Below are positions 6,972-18,725 of a stretch of 64,000 nucleotides of DNA, piece by piece; positions within the stretch are counted from its first letter, which is position 1; each line of letters opens with the position of its first letter. The stretch covers positions 558,001 through 622,000 of the forward strand of contig NZ_JAAGOX010000011.1 in assembly GCF_010500245.1 (NCBI RefSeq), written 5' to 3'. The translations under genes were made by a program, and so were the position numbers. The notes under the pieces were generated by a model that was not told the DNA's origin, did no database searches, and saw nothing but the letters and a program-made list of their open reading frames with translations. The DNA is from Ruegeria sp. PrR005 (lineage in GTDB: Bacteria > Pseudomonadota > Alphaproteobacteria > Rhodobacterales > Rhodobacteraceae).

Positions 6972-8714
6972 TTATGGCAGTCCGGCGCGCGCCATTCCCT
7001 CGCGCAGATGGTCGCGATCTTCGTCGCGGCCATAATGGGTCATGGACAGAAATTCCCCGGCGCTGAATTGCGGTTGAGAGGCCAGGACCAGATCGGCATG
7101 GCGGCGGGCCTCGGCCTCGTCGCCGCGCCACCCATGGCATGCGGCCAGGAATACATTCTGCAAGACGTCGAAGGCCCCCAGGTGATGGAATGCGTCGATC
7201 GCCTGATCATAGTTGCGGGCGCAGAAATGCGCCTTGCCCAAATGGCTCCAGAACCGGGCGGGATGGTGCGGATTGAGCCGCATGGCCTTTTCGATCCATT
7301 CGACACCCTCCTCGGGCTGGCCCATCCAGGTCAATAGCTCTCCCATCTGCACAACAACAAGGTCGTAATTGGGATTGAGCGACAAGGCGCGTTCCTGATG
7401 GTACCGGGCCTTGCCCAAATCGTTGCGCATGATCTGGATGGCGGCCATCAGGCGATGGACATCGGCATCGTTGTCGTCCAGCTCGGCCGCTTTCCTGATG
7501 GCGACTTCGGCTTGTGCCAGCATGTCGGCGGGATCGTCGCTCCATCCATAGCCCCAGGCCTGGCCCCGAATGCACCCGCTCCACGCATGCGCATGTGCGT
7601 ATTCGGGATCAAGGCTGATGGCCCGGTCGATCAGGCGGATCGCCTCCTCGTTGTCGGTGGGCGTGCTGCGGTGGTGCAGCACCTTTGCGGCCAATACGCA
7701 TTCATAGGCCGCCAGGTTCGATGGCTTCTTGCGCGCGATCTGATCCGTCTTCGACGCCTCGATCCGGCCCGGCAGTGTCGCAACCACCGCGGCTGTGATC
7801 TCGTCCTGAATGGCAAAGATATCGTCCATTTCCCGGTCATAGCGCTCGGCCCAGATATGGGTGTCACGGTCGCTGTCTATCAGCTGCACGGTGACTCTCA
7901 GGCGGTTTCCGGCCTTTCGGACACTGCCTTCGACGATGTATTGCGCACCCAGTTTTTCGGCCACTTCGCGCAGGTTCACCGCCTTTCCCTTGTAGACGAA
8001 GCTGGAGTTGCGGGAGATCACGAACAGCTCGTGTCGTCGGCTGAGCTCGGTCAGGACATCTTCGGTCAGCCCGTCGACAAAGAACTCCTGTTCCGGATCC
8101 CCGCTCATATTGGCAAAGGGCAGAACGGCGATCGTCGGCTTGACCACCTTGGTCTGTTCCGCGTCAGATCCCTGAGACATGGTTGACGGGATAGATGGCA
8201 GCTCCAGTGCGACGCGATAGGCGCGCACGGGATGGCTGAGATTCTTGAGGGACAATTCGCCCATATCCTGGAACTGAAGTTCCATCTGCCGGCAGACCTG
8301 ATCATACACCGCCGAGGAGACCAGCACTTCGCCTACGCCTGCCATTTGCTCCAGACGGGCGGCGACGTTGACGCCGCTGCCAAAGATGTCTCCGTCCTCG
8401 CAGATGATATCGCCCAGATTGACGCCGATGCGAAACCGGATGCGCCGGTCCTCGGGGACATCCATGTTGCGTCGACACATGCGTGTCTGCACCTCGACCG
8501 CACAGGCAACCGCATCGCGGGCACTGGAAAACTCGACCAGCATCCCGTCGCCCGTCGTCTTGATGATCTTGCCCCGGTTAAGAGTAATTGACGGATCGAT
8601 CAGTTCGATACGGTGGGTCCGCAACCGCGCAAGTGTGCCTTGTTCGTCGGTCTCCATGAGTCGGCTATAGCCCACCATGTCCGCCGCCAGAACAGCTGCC
8701 AGTTTTCGATCCAT
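6972..8714 (-). CDS. Class III adenylate/guanylate cyclase with TolB-like and TPR domains
   Basis: About 580 residues starting at ATG 8714, with a strong GGGGAGGG Shine-Dalgarno. An upstream in-frame start at 8837 has less support. Residues 1-170 are a class III cyclase domain with metal aspartates in LAADMVGYS and TTGDGM and the GVNVAAR motif. Next comes a TolB-N-like segment (AVLPFANMSGDPEQEFFVDG) and then TPR repeats to the end. No membrane segment is visible, so it is probably cytoplasmic and makes cAMP. Rhodobacteraceae and rhizobia carry many such paralogues with different sensory inputs. The signal is not evident here. It stands alone, convergent with leuA. Confidence 0.88.
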   Translation of the reverse strand: MDRKLAAVLAADMVGYSRLMETDEQGTLARLRTHRIELIDPSITLNRGKIIKTTGDGMLVEFSSARDAVACAVEVQTRMCRRNMDVPEDRRIRFRIGVNLGDIICEDGDIFGSGVNVAARLEQMAGVGEVLVSSAVYDQVCRQMELQFQDMGELSLKNLSHPVRAYRVALELPSIPSTMSQGSDAEQTKVVKPTIAVLPFANMSGDPEQEFFVDGLTEDVLTELSRRHELFVISRNSSFVYKGKAVNLREVAEKLGAQYIVEGSVRKAGNRLRVTVQLIDSDRDTHIWAERYDREMDDIFAIQDEITAAVVATLPGRIEASKTDQIARKKPSNLAAYECVLAAKVLHHRSTPTDNEEAIRLIDRAISLDPEYAHAHAWSGCIRGQAWGYGWSDDPADMLAQAEVAIRKAAELDDNDADVHRLMAAIQIMRNDLGKARYHQERALSLNPNYDLVVVQMGELLTWMGQPEEGVEWIEKAMRLNPHHPARFWSHLGKAHFCARNYDQAIDAFHHLGAFDVLQNVFLAACHGWRGDEAEARRHADLVLASQPQFSAGEFLSMTHYGRDEDRDHLREGMARAGLP

Positions 8715-8970
8715 CGGGTCCCTCCCCGAAAATGATAGTAGACTAGAAGATGCCGCACTTCCAAACGTTTCCATTGCCTGGAATGCGCGGGGTCGACACA
8801 GAATAGAGGCATCCGAAGAAAGGTCGGCGGCGGTCAACCTTGTGTCGGCCTGACAGACACGGCGGTCGAGAATAGTAATGCATGTTGCCGTCGCGTGGTT
8901 TAACAGTGTCGGCCATCCGTGCGATGAGGTTATTGAGGCGCCCCTTGACCTCCTGCAAACCTGCGCCGTG

Positions 8971-10967
<1,997 letters not shown>

Positions 10968-11044
10968 GGCGCGCAGATTCCGGGACACGATCCAGGGACA
11001 TGGGTCGCCTTGAGGCGGCTGTTTACGCACCGGAGAAGAGCTTC

Positions 11045-11953
11045 GTGGCCAAGGACCGCTCACAGCGAGAGGATTATTTCGCCCCCCTGCGCCGCTTGTT
11101 TCTCGGGGTTATCTTGTTGTGCCTGATCGGGATCTTCCTGGTCTGGAGAATTGACAGCCCCCGGGTCGAGCGCTTTCGCGCACAGGTGGTCGATACGGTG
11201 GTTCCCTCGATGGACTGGGCCATGACCCCGGTTACCGGCCTGATCAATCTGGTTCGCGATTTCCAGAGCTATCAGCGGCTGAGCGAGCAGAACCGCGAAC
11301 TGCGCAGCGAGCTGCGGCAGATGCGGGCCTGGAAAGAAGCCGCCCTGCAATTGGAGCAAGAGAACGCGCGGCTTCTGGATTTGAACAATGTCCGCCTTGA
11401 TCCCCGGCTGACCTTTGTCACCGGCGTGGTCATGGCCGACAGCGGTTCGCCGTTTCGGCAATCGGTGCTGTTGAACGTGGGCGCGCGCGACGGGATCGTC
11501 GACGGCTGGGCCGCCATGGACGGGATCGGGCTGGTTGGCCGGATTTCCGGCGTCGGCCGGAACACCGCGCGTGTCATACTGTTGACCGATGCGGCAAGCG
11601 CGATCCCCGTCACGATCCAGCCATCCGGTCAGAGCGCGCTGGCCGTCGGCGACAACAGCCCGGCGCCGGTGGTCGATTTCCTGGAAAACCGAGAGATGGT
11701 GCGCCCCGGAGACCGGGTGGTCACATCCGGCGACGGAGGCGTTTTCCCTGCCGGGCTTCTTGTCGGACAGGTCGCCGAGGATCCTTCGGGGCGGCTCCGC
11801 GTCCGGTTGTCGGCCGATTACGAACGCCTGGAATTCCTGCGGGTTCTGCGCCATCACGGGACGGAAAAAGTGGAAGACCACGGCGGAATCGTTGGCCCGG
11901 AACTGCCGCCGCAACAGGCGCCCGAGGCCCCGAGGGAGGGGACCGATGGATAG
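11045..11953 (+). CDS. mreC: Rod shape-determining protein MreC
   Basis: About 302 residues: a short cytoplasmic N-terminus, one membrane segment (LFLGVILLCLIGIFLVW), a coiled coil (about residues 75-115, rich in Glu, Gln and Leu) and the periplasmic beta-barrel domain that bridges MreB to PBP2. I prefer GTG 11045 (VAKDRSQRED) because GGAGAAGAG lies at proper spacing. ATG 11000 would add 15 residues but its AGGGA is too close. The stop overlaps the mreD start. It lies in the elongasome operon. Confidence 0.94.
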   Translation: MAKDRSQREDYFAPLRRLFLGVILLCLIGIFLVWRIDSPRVERFRAQVVDTVVPSMDWAMTPVTGLINLVRDFQSYQRLSEQNRELRSELRQMRAWKEAALQLEQENARLLDLNNVRLDPRLTFVTGVVMADSGSPFRQSVLLNVGARDGIVDGWAAMDGIGLVGRISGVGRNTARVILLTDAASAIPVTIQPSGQSALAVGDNSPAPVVDFLENREMVRPGDRVVTSGDGGVFPAGLLVGQVAEDPSGRLRVRLSADYERLEFLRVLRHHGTEKVEDHGGIVGPELPPQQAPEAPREGTDG

Positions 11954-12482
11954 CCTGTCGCCATCCCGGATCTGGACCATGCGCGTGGTCTACGTCGGTC
12001 TGAGCTTGACGATCCTGTTTTTTCAACTGTTGCCGCTCGATACATTACCCCGATTTTGGGCAGGTCCCGATCTTTTGATCGCATTGACGCTGGCCTGGGC
12101 GCTTAGACGCCCTGATTATGTGCCGGTATTCCTCATCGCGCTGGTCATGCTTTTGGCCGATCTGTTGCTGCTGCGCCCCCCAGGCTTGCTGTCCGCACTG
12201 AGCGTGGCGGCAACAGTGTTCCTGCGCGGGCGGCTGGCGGGACAGGGCGAAACCGGGTTTGTCGGGGAATGGATATCGGTCTCGATAATGTTGATCGGAC
12301 TTGCATTGTCTTATCGCCTGGCCCTCACCTTGACAGCGGTAGAGCGCGCACCTTTCTTTCTGTCTACCACACAGGTGCTGCTGACCATCGGGGTTTATCC
12401 ACTGGTCGTGGCCGCCAGCCAAACATTGTTTGGTGTGCGCCGACTGGCACCGGCAGATGCCGAAGCATTGGGAGCCCGTTAG
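11946..12482 (+). CDS. mreD: Rod shape-determining membrane protein MreD
   Basis: 178 residues, almost entirely hydrophobic, with about five membrane segments typical of MreD. ATG 11946 lies inside the last codons of mreC (GATGGATAG), implying coupled translation. It helps assemble MreB, MreC, PBP2 and RodA. Primary sequence of this family is poorly conserved, so the call leans on topology, length and position. Confidence 0.9.
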   Translation: MDSLSPSRIWTMRVVYVGLSLTILFFQLLPLDTLPRFWAGPDLLIALTLAWALRRPDYVPVFLIALVMLLADLLLLRPPGLLSALSVAATVFLRGRLAGQGETGFVGEWISVSIMLIGLALSYRLALTLTAVERAPFFLSTTQVLLTIGVYPLVVAASQTLFGVRRLAPADAEALGAR

Positions 12483-12483
12483 G

Positions 12484-14430
12484 ATGAGACGCTCGCCCCG
12501 CGATCTGGACAAGGTGCATCGCACCATGACCCGCCGAACGTTGCTGCTGGGCGGGCTTCAGGCGGCGTTTATCGGTGGGCTGGCCGCCCGAATGCGATAC
12601 ATGCAGGTGGATCAAGCCGATCAGTTCCGCCTGTTGGCCGAAGAAAACAGGATCAATATCCGCCTGATTCCACCGACCCGCGGCGAGCTTTTCGATCGTA
12701 ATGGACGGATCATTGCGGAAAACACCCCCTCGTACCGGGTTGTCATCGTGCGCGAGGATGCGGGCGATGTCGAAAAGGTAATCGCCAATCTGCAACAGCT
12801 CATCCCGCTGGACCCCGAGGAACTGGAACGTGCGCGGACGGAAATGCGCCGCTCGCCTCCGTTTCTTCCGGTGACCCTTGCCGACCAGATCAGCTGGGAA
12901 GACATCTCGAAAGTTGCGGTCAACGCGCCGGCGTTGCCCGGAATCACGCCCGAGGTCGGATTGACCCGCGTCTATCCGCAAGGGGGCGATTTCGCCCATG
13001 TCGTCGGCTATGTCGGACCGGTCAGCGACTATGACCTGAGCCAGATGCAAGACCCGGAGCCGGTCTTGCGCATCCCCCGTTTCCAGATCGGCAAGGTCGG
13101 ACTGGAAGCCAAGCAAGAGGACCTGCTGCGCGGAAAGGCCGGCGCCAAGCGGGTCGAGGTCAATGCCACCGGGCGCGTGATGCGGGAACTGGACCGGCGC
13201 GAGGGACAGCCCGGTGCGGACCTGCAATTGTCGGTGGATACCCGGTTGCAGGCCTATGTCCAGGCGCGCCTTGGCGGCGAAAGCGCCGCGGCAGTGGTCA
13301 TTGATTGCGACACGGGCGACTTGCGCGCAATCGCCTCGGCCCCCAGTTTCGACCCGAATCTCTTCGTGCGCGGCATCTCGATCGCGGACTATCGTTCGCT
13401 GACCGAAAACCCGTATCGGCCTTTGGCCAACAAGGCGGTTCAGGGGACCTACCCGCCGGGTTCGACTTTCAAGATGATCACGGCGATGGCTGCGCTGGAG
13501 GCCGGTCTGCTGGGGCCCGAGGATACGGTGTACTGCCCGGGGTACCTTGAGGTCAGCGGTCGCAGGTTCCATTGCTGGAAACGTAGCGGTCACGGCCATG
13601 TGGACCTGGAAAACTCGCTCAAGCAGAGTTGTGACGTTTATTACTACGACGTTGCCCTCAAGGTGGGCATCGACAAGATCTCGGCCATGGCACAGGAGTT
13701 CGGTCTGGGGATCAAGCACGATATCCCGATGTCTGCGGTCGCGCGCGGCCTGACCCCGAACAAGGACTGGAAAACCCGGGTCCACAAGCAGGACTGGTTG
13801 ATCGGCGACACCGCCAACTCTTCGATCGGTCAGGGCTATATGCTCGCCTCTCCGCTGCAACTGGCCGTAATGACCGCCCGCATCGCCACCGGGCGTAAGG
13901 TCGACCCGCGCCTGGTGAAGTCGATCGACGGGGTCGAACAGCCCTCAGGCGCCGGTGAGCCGATGGCCGTGAACCAGAACAACCTGCGCAAGCTCCGGCG
14001 CGCGATGTACTCGGTCAGTAACGACCGGCGCGGAACGGCCTATGGCAGCCGCATCCTGACCGACGAATTCCGCATGGCGGGCAAGACAGGGACCAGCCAG
14101 GTGCGAAACATCACCGCCGCCGAGCGGGCCGCCGGTGTGATCCGGAACGAAGATCTGCCGTGGGAGCGCCGCGACCACGCGCTGTTTGTCTGTTTTGCCC
14201 CGTTCGACAAGCCGAAATACGCCGTCTCGCTTGTTGTGGAGCATGGTGGCGGCGGCTCGGCCGCTGCGGCACCGATTGCCCGCGACATCATCCTCCAGGC
14301 GTTGTACGATGGCTTTCCCCCGCTGGAAGCCTACCCCGCCAAGGACCGCAGCCGTGTTTCCGCCCAGCAGGAGAGGCTGCAACGCGAGTTGCGCCCTGCC
14401 GCCAAGCCTGAAGACAAGGACCGCGCATGA
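12484..14430 (+). CDS. mrdA: Penicillin-binding protein 2 (elongasome transpeptidase)
   Basis: 648 residues from ATG 12484, one base after the mreD stop. An N-terminal anchor (TLLLGGLQAAFIGGLAA) is followed by the PBP dimerisation domain (GELFDRNGRIIAEN) and a class B transpeptidase domain with the active-site Ser327 in PGSTFKM and the KTG motif near residue 534 (GKTGTSQ). It crosslinks new sidewall peptidoglycan with RodA. The stop overlaps the rodA ATG. Confidence 0.96.
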   Translation: MRRSPRDLDKVHRTMTRRTLLLGGLQAAFIGGLAARMRYMQVDQADQFRLLAEENRINIRLIPPTRGELFDRNGRIIAENTPSYRVVIVREDAGDVEKVIANLQQLIPLDPEELERARTEMRRSPPFLPVTLADQISWEDISKVAVNAPALPGITPEVGLTRVYPQGGDFAHVVGYVGPVSDYDLSQMQDPEPVLRIPRFQIGKVGLEAKQEDLLRGKAGAKRVEVNATGRVMRELDRREGQPGADLQLSVDTRLQAYVQARLGGESAAAVVIDCDTGDLRAIASAPSFDPNLFVRGISIADYRSLTENPYRPLANKAVQGTYPPGSTFKMITAMAALEAGLLGPEDTVYCPGYLEVSGRRFHCWKRSGHGHVDLENSLKQSCDVYYYDVALKVGIDKISAMAQEFGLGIKHDIPMSAVARGLTPNKDWKTRVHKQDWLIGDTANSSIGQGYMLASPLQLAVMTARIATGRKVDPRLVKSIDGVEQPSGAGEPMAVNQNNLRKLRRAMYSVSNDRRGTAYGSRILTDEFRMAGKTGTSQVRNITAAERAAGVIRNEDLPWERRDHALFVCFAPFDKPKYAVSLVVEHGGGGSAAAAPIARDIILQALYDGFPPLEAYPAKDRSRVSAQQERLQRELRPAAKPEDKDRA

Positions 14431-15566
14431 GTTATCTCGAGTATTCGGTCAAATCCACGCCCTCGGGCCTGCGCAAAATTCTCTACATGAACTGGCCGCT
14501 GACGCTGCTGCTGATCTCGGTCGCATCCGTTGGTTTCCTGATGCTCTACTCGGTGGCCGGCGGGTCGTTCAGCCCGTGGGCGGAACCCCAGATCAAACGG
14601 TTTGCCGTGGGACTTGCGGTGATGACCGTCGTGGCGCTGGTTCCGATCTGGTTCTGGCGCAACATGGCGGTTGTCGCCTACAGCATCTCGCTGCTGCTTC
14701 TCGTCTTCGTCGAGCTCTTCGGCGCGGTCGGCATGGGCGCCCAGCGCTGGATCGACCTTGGATTCATGCGCCTGCAACCGTCCGAGTTGATGAAGATCAC
14801 GCTGGTGATGCTGCTGGCGGCCTATTACGACTGGCTTCCCGGGAAGAAGACGTCGCGCCCGTTGTGGGTTCTGATCCCGGTCCTGATCATCCTTGTGCCC
14901 ACCGGGCTGGTTCTGAAACAGCCCGACCTTGGTACAGCGATCCTGCTGCTGGCGGCGGGCGGCGGGTTGATGTTTCTTGCCGGTGTCCACTGGGCCTATT
15001 TCGCGGCGGTTATCGCGGCTGGCGTGGGTCTGATCACCGCTGTTTTCAAAAGCCGCGGCACCGACTGGCAGTTGCTGAAAGACTATCAGTTCCGCCGCAT
15101 CGACACGTTCCTGGATCCTTCCTCCGACCCGCTTGGCGCCGGATATCACATCACACAGTCCAAGATCGCCTTGGGCTCGGGCGGCTGGTCCGGGCGGGGG
15201 TTCATGCAAGGCACTCAATCGCGGCTGAACTTCCTGCCCGAGAAACACACCGATTTCATCTTTACCACGCTGGCCGAGGAATTCGGTTTCATTGGCGGCT
15301 TCTCGCTTTTGTCGCTCTATGCCTTGATCATCGTTTTCTGCATCGTCACCGCACTCGCCACCCGCGACCGGTTCTCGTCTCTGGTCACGATGGGGATCGC
15401 CCTGAACTTCTTTCTGTTCTTCGCGGTCAATATGTCGATGGTGATGGGACTGGCCCCAGTCGTAGGCGTGCCCTTGCCCATGGTCAGTTACGGCGGTTCG
15501 GCCATGCTGGTGCTGATGGTGGCCTTTGGTCTTGTACACAGCGCCCATATTCACCGACCACGCTGA
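14427..15566 (+). CDS. rodA: Peptidoglycan glycosyltransferase RodA
   Basis: 379 residues of the SEDS family with about ten membrane segments. Conserved blocks include QRWIDLGFMRLQPSE, LKQPDLGTA, GWSGRGFMQGTQS and LPEKHTDFIF. RodA polymerises lipid II during sidewall growth together with PBP2, whose gene overlaps it by ATGA. It is the last member of the elongasome run; the next gene begins 18 bases on and may be read through. Confidence 0.97.
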   Translation: MSYLEYSVKSTPSGLRKILYMNWPLTLLLISVASVGFLMLYSVAGGSFSPWAEPQIKRFAVGLAVMTVVALVPIWFWRNMAVVAYSISLLLLVFVELFGAVGMGAQRWIDLGFMRLQPSELMKITLVMLLAAYYDWLPGKKTSRPLWVLIPVLIILVPTGLVLKQPDLGTAILLLAAGGGLMFLAGVHWAYFAAVIAAGVGLITAVFKSRGTDWQLLKDYQFRRIDTFLDPSSDPLGAGYHITQSKIALGSGGWSGRGFMQGTQSRLNFLPEKHTDFIFTTLAEEFGFIGGFSLLSLYALIIVFCIVTALATRDRFSSLVTMGIALNFFLFFAVNMSMVMGLAPVVGVPLPMVSYGGSAMLVLMVAFGLVHSAHIHRPR

Positions 15567-15584
15567 CCCCGAAAAGGATCCCAA

Positions 15585-16517
15585 ATGGCCGTAAACGTAC
15601 TCTTTTCCGCGCGTCCTGCGCTGTGGCCGGTCTATGAGCCGCTTCTTTCAACCTATCTTGGTGAGTTGGGTATCGATTTCGACCTGCGCACGGAATTCCC
15701 GCCCGAAGAGGTCGACTATGTCGTCTATGCCCCAAATGGCGGCCTTAGCGACTTTACACCCTATACCCGCCTCAAGGCCGTGCTGAGCCTGTGGGCCGGG
15801 GTGGAAAGCATCGCGGGAAACATGACACTGACCGTCCCGCTTGCCCGTATGGTCGATCATGGCCTGACCCAGGGTATGACGGAATGGGTGGTCGGACATG
15901 TCCTGCGGTACCATCTGGGAATGGATGCCCATATCCACGGCCTAAAAGGCGAATGGCGGCAGGACGTGCCGCCGCTGGCCAGCGAACGGTCGGTGGCAAT
16001 TCTGGGACTGGGGGCCCTGGGACAGGCCTCGGCGCTGGCGCTGTCGGCACTCGGTTTCCAGGTCACGGGGTGGAGCCGATCCCCAAGGCACGTCTCCGGC
16101 ATCACCTGCCTGCACGGCAGCGAGGGGCTGACCCAGGTTTTGACCGCGGCCGAGATACTGGTGCTCCTGCTGCCCAGCACACCGGCCACGGAAAACACGT
16201 TGAGAGCCGAGACGCTGGCGCTGCTGCCGCGCGGGGCGCGGATCATCAATCCGGGCCGTGGGCCGCTGATTGACGATGCCGCTCTGCTGGCAGCGCTCGA
16301 CAGCGGGCAGGTCGGGCACGCGACGCTCGATGTGTTCCGGACCGAGCCGCTGCCATCCGACGACCCCTACTGGACCCATCCCAACGTCACGGTCACCCCG
16401 CATATCGCCTCGGAAACCCGCCCCGTGACCGCCGCACAAGTGATCTGCGAGAACATCCGGCGCGGAGAGCAGGGTGAACCCTTCTTGCATCTGGTTGATC
16501 GCGAACAGGGCTATTGA
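15585..16517 (+). CDS. ghrA: Glyoxylate/hydroxypyruvate reductase A-type 2-hydroxyacid dehydrogenase
   Basis: 310 residues, the length of E. coli GhrA. The dinucleotide site ILGLGALGQASA is near residue 142. The catalytic Arg (NPGRGPLID), Glu (DVFRTEPLP) and His (TPHIASETR) of the D-2-hydroxyacid dehydrogenase family are all present. It reduces glyoxylate or hydroxypyruvate with NADPH. It follows rodA closely, but its function is unrelated to cell shape. Exact substrate is not certain. Confidence 0.87.
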   Translation: MAVNVLFSARPALWPVYEPLLSTYLGELGIDFDLRTEFPPEEVDYVVYAPNGGLSDFTPYTRLKAVLSLWAGVESIAGNMTLTVPLARMVDHGLTQGMTEWVVGHVLRYHLGMDAHIHGLKGEWRQDVPPLASERSVAILGLGALGQASALALSALGFQVTGWSRSPRHVSGITCLHGSEGLTQVLTAAEILVLLLPSTPATENTLRAETLALLPRGARIINPGRGPLIDDAALLAALDSGQVGHATLDVFRTEPLPSDDPYWTHPNVTVTPHIASETRPVTAAQVICENIRRGEQGEPFLHLVDREQGY

Positions 16518-16580
16518 AGGGGCCTAACCCGCCCCTTCATCTCGCTGAAAATACTCCCGCCGGAGGCGAGATTTTTGACG
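16518..16580. terminator. Terminator-like intergenic element between convergent genes
   Basis: Right after the ghrA stop, GGGGC and GCCCC form a short stem. Then ATCTCGC (16540-16546) pairs with GCGAGAT (16566-16572) just before TTTTTG. The inner part, AAAATACTCCCGCCGGAGGC, resembles a motif I recall at many gene ends in Rhodobacteraceae. It probably ends transcription from both sides. Confidence 0.5.
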
Positions 16581-16587
16581 AAAAATC

Positions 16588-18603
16588 TCAGGCCGCGATC
16601 AGACCGCGGCCCTTCAGGAGGGCCTCGACCCCCGGCAAGCGACCACGGAAGGCAAGATAGAGCTCTTCGGCCTCGCGCGATCCGCCGGTCGACAGGATAT
16701 GCCGTTCCAGCGCCTCGGCCCGTTCGGGATCGAACGCGCCACCCGCCTCCTCGAAGGCGGCAAAAGCATCGGCATCCATCACCTCGGACCACATGTAGCT
16801 GTAATAGCCCGAGCTATAGCCATCACCGGCAAAGACATGGGCAAAATGCGGGGTCGCGTGACGCATGCCGATGGCGTGCGGCATGCCCAGCGCCGCCAGT
16901 ACCTCGGCCTGTTTCTCCATCGGATCGACCGGCGCCGGTCCGTCGTGGAACGCAAGATCCACCAGCGCCGAGGACACGTATTCCACAGTCTGGAAGCCCT
17001 GATCGAAATTGGCAGCGCCCAGCACCTTCTCCAGCATCGCCTGCGGCATCGGCTCCCCGGTCTCGGCATGGGTGGCGAATTCGCGCAGGACCTCGGGCAC
17101 CTCCAGCCAGTGTTCGTAAAGCTGGCTGGGCAGTTCCACGAAATCGCGCGCCACCGAAGTGCCCGATATGCTCTCATAGGTCACGTCGGACAGCATCTGG
17201 TGCAAGGCATGGCCGAACTCGTGGAACAATGTGCGCGCATCGTCATAGGACAAAAGCGCGGGGTCCCCTTTGGCAAAGTTGCAGACATTGATCACAACCG
17301 GTGCCTGCACTTGCGGGAACCGCGCCTGCGACCGCATCGCCGAACACCAGGCACCCGAACGTTTGGACCCGCGGGCGAAATAGTCACCGATGAACACCGC
17401 CACGTGCTGGCCATTGCGGATCACCTCCCAGGCGCGGCAATCGGCGTGGTAAAGCGGCACGTTCAGCGGCCTGAGCTCCAAACCGAACAGGCGGTTGGCG
17501 CAGGCAAAGGCCGCCTCGATCATGCGGTCGAGTTGCAGATAGGGTTTCAGCGCGGCCTCATCTAGATCATGGTCCGCCTTGCGCCGTTTCTCTGCGTAGA
17601 AATGCCAGTCCCAAGGTTCAAGGTCGCCATTGACGCCATCGGAATGCATCATTGCCGTCAGCACCTGCGCATCCGCCTCGGCGCGGGCACGGGCGGGATC
17701 CCAGACCTGCAACAGCAGATCGCGCACCCGGGCCGGTTCGCGCGCCATCTCGGTTTCCAGCTTGTACTGCGCAAAGTTGTCGTACCCCAAGAGCCGCGCA
17801 CGCTCTTCGCGCAGGTGCAGGGTCTCGGCCGCGATCGCCCGATTGTCGGTCTCGCCGCCATTGGCGCCGCGCGCCATCCAGGCGCGATAGGCGCGTTCGC
17901 GCAGATCACGGCGGGGAGAGAATTGCAGGAACGGCACGATCAGCGAACGCGACAGGGTGACAACCGGGCCACCCAGCCCCTTCTCGGCACCGGCGGCGCG
18001 GGCGGCATCCACCACAAAGCCGGGCAACCCGTCAAGATCGGCCTCGCTGAGGGTCATGAACCACTCGCGCTCATCCGCCAGCAGGTTCTGGGTGAACTGG
18101 GTCCCAAGGGTGGCAAGCCGGCCCTTGATCTCTTTCATCCGAGCCTCTTCCGGGCCGCTCAGCGCCGCGCCGGATCGCACGAACCCGCGATGGGTCAGCA
18201 TTAACACCCGGTTCTGCTCGTCTGTCAGATCCAGTGTCTCGCGCGCCTCCCACACGGCAGCGACGCGCGCAAACAGCGCCTTGTTGGCCGAGATCTCGGA
18301 ATAATGCGCGGCCAGTTTCGGTGAAAAGTCGCGCTGCAAGGCCTCGCGGGTCGGATTGCTGTCGGCCCCGGCAACCGTAAAGAACACGCTCAGCACCCTG
18401 TCCAGCGCTTTGCCGGCTGCTTCCAGCGCTTCGATCACATTGGCAAAGCTCGGTGATGCCGAACTCTCGGCGATTGCCGCGATCTCGGCTCGGTGGGCGG
18501 CCAGCGCCTCCTCCAGCGCGGGGGCAAAATCTTCATCCTTGATCCGGTCGAACGGGGCGATTTCGAACGGTGTCTGCCATTCGGCTAGAAGCGGGTTGGT
18601 CAT
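16588..18603 (-). CDS. M3-family zinc metallopeptidase (oligopeptidase A/Dcp type)
   Basis: 671 residues, usual for bacterial oligopeptidase A or dipeptidyl carboxypeptidase. The zinc site HEFGHALHQ lies near residue 461, with the downstream E(x2)FA-type ligand region expected in M3 enzymes. No signal peptide is visible, so it is likely cytoplasmic, degrading short peptides left by other proteases or signal peptides. Monocistronic, with a short gap to the divergent PLP enzyme gene. Confidence 0.93.
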   Translation of the reverse strand: MTNPLLAEWQTPFEIAPFDRIKDEDFAPALEEALAAHRAEIAAIAESSASPSFANVIEALEAAGKALDRVLSVFFTVAGADSNPTREALQRDFSPKLAAHYSEISANKALFARVAAVWEARETLDLTDEQNRVLMLTHRGFVRSGAALSGPEEARMKEIKGRLATLGTQFTQNLLADEREWFMTLSEADLDGLPGFVVDAARAAGAEKGLGGPVVTLSRSLIVPFLQFSPRRDLRERAYRAWMARGANGGETDNRAIAAETLHLREERARLLGYDNFAQYKLETEMAREPARVRDLLLQVWDPARARAEADAQVLTAMMHSDGVNGDLEPWDWHFYAEKRRKADHDLDEAALKPYLQLDRMIEAAFACANRLFGLELRPLNVPLYHADCRAWEVIRNGQHVAVFIGDYFARGSKRSGAWCSAMRSQARFPQVQAPVVINVCNFAKGDPALLSYDDARTLFHEFGHALHQMLSDVTYESISGTSVARDFVELPSQLYEHWLEVPEVLREFATHAETGEPMPQAMLEKVLGAANFDQGFQTVEYVSSALVDLAFHDGPAPVDPMEKQAEVLAALGMPHAIGMRHATPHFAHVFAGDGYSSGYYSYMWSEVMDADAFAAFEEAGGAFDPERAEALERHILSTGGSREAEELYLAFRGRLPGVEALLKGRGLIAA

Positions 18604-18725
18604 CTGGATCTCCTTTGCGGCTCAAGCTAGGAGCGCGCGCCGGGATGGTCCAGAGGGGCAATGTCGCGAACCGGCTTGCATGTAGGTTTCATGCCCCTCA
18701 CCCTCGGACCCAAGGAGGACTACCC

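Noticed and set aside
8715-8970. Possible small gene between the cyclase and rlmJ genes
   Set aside because: Short frames exist on both strands, but none has a ribosome site, family pattern or sensible composition.
12364-13860. Minus-strand frame opposite mrdA
   Set aside because: Shadow of the PBP2 gene, with no domain pattern.
18604-18725. Possible SAM or SAH riboswitch before the transsulfuration gene
   Set aside because: I could not find the conserved cores or pairing of any SAM/SAH riboswitch class in these 122 bases.
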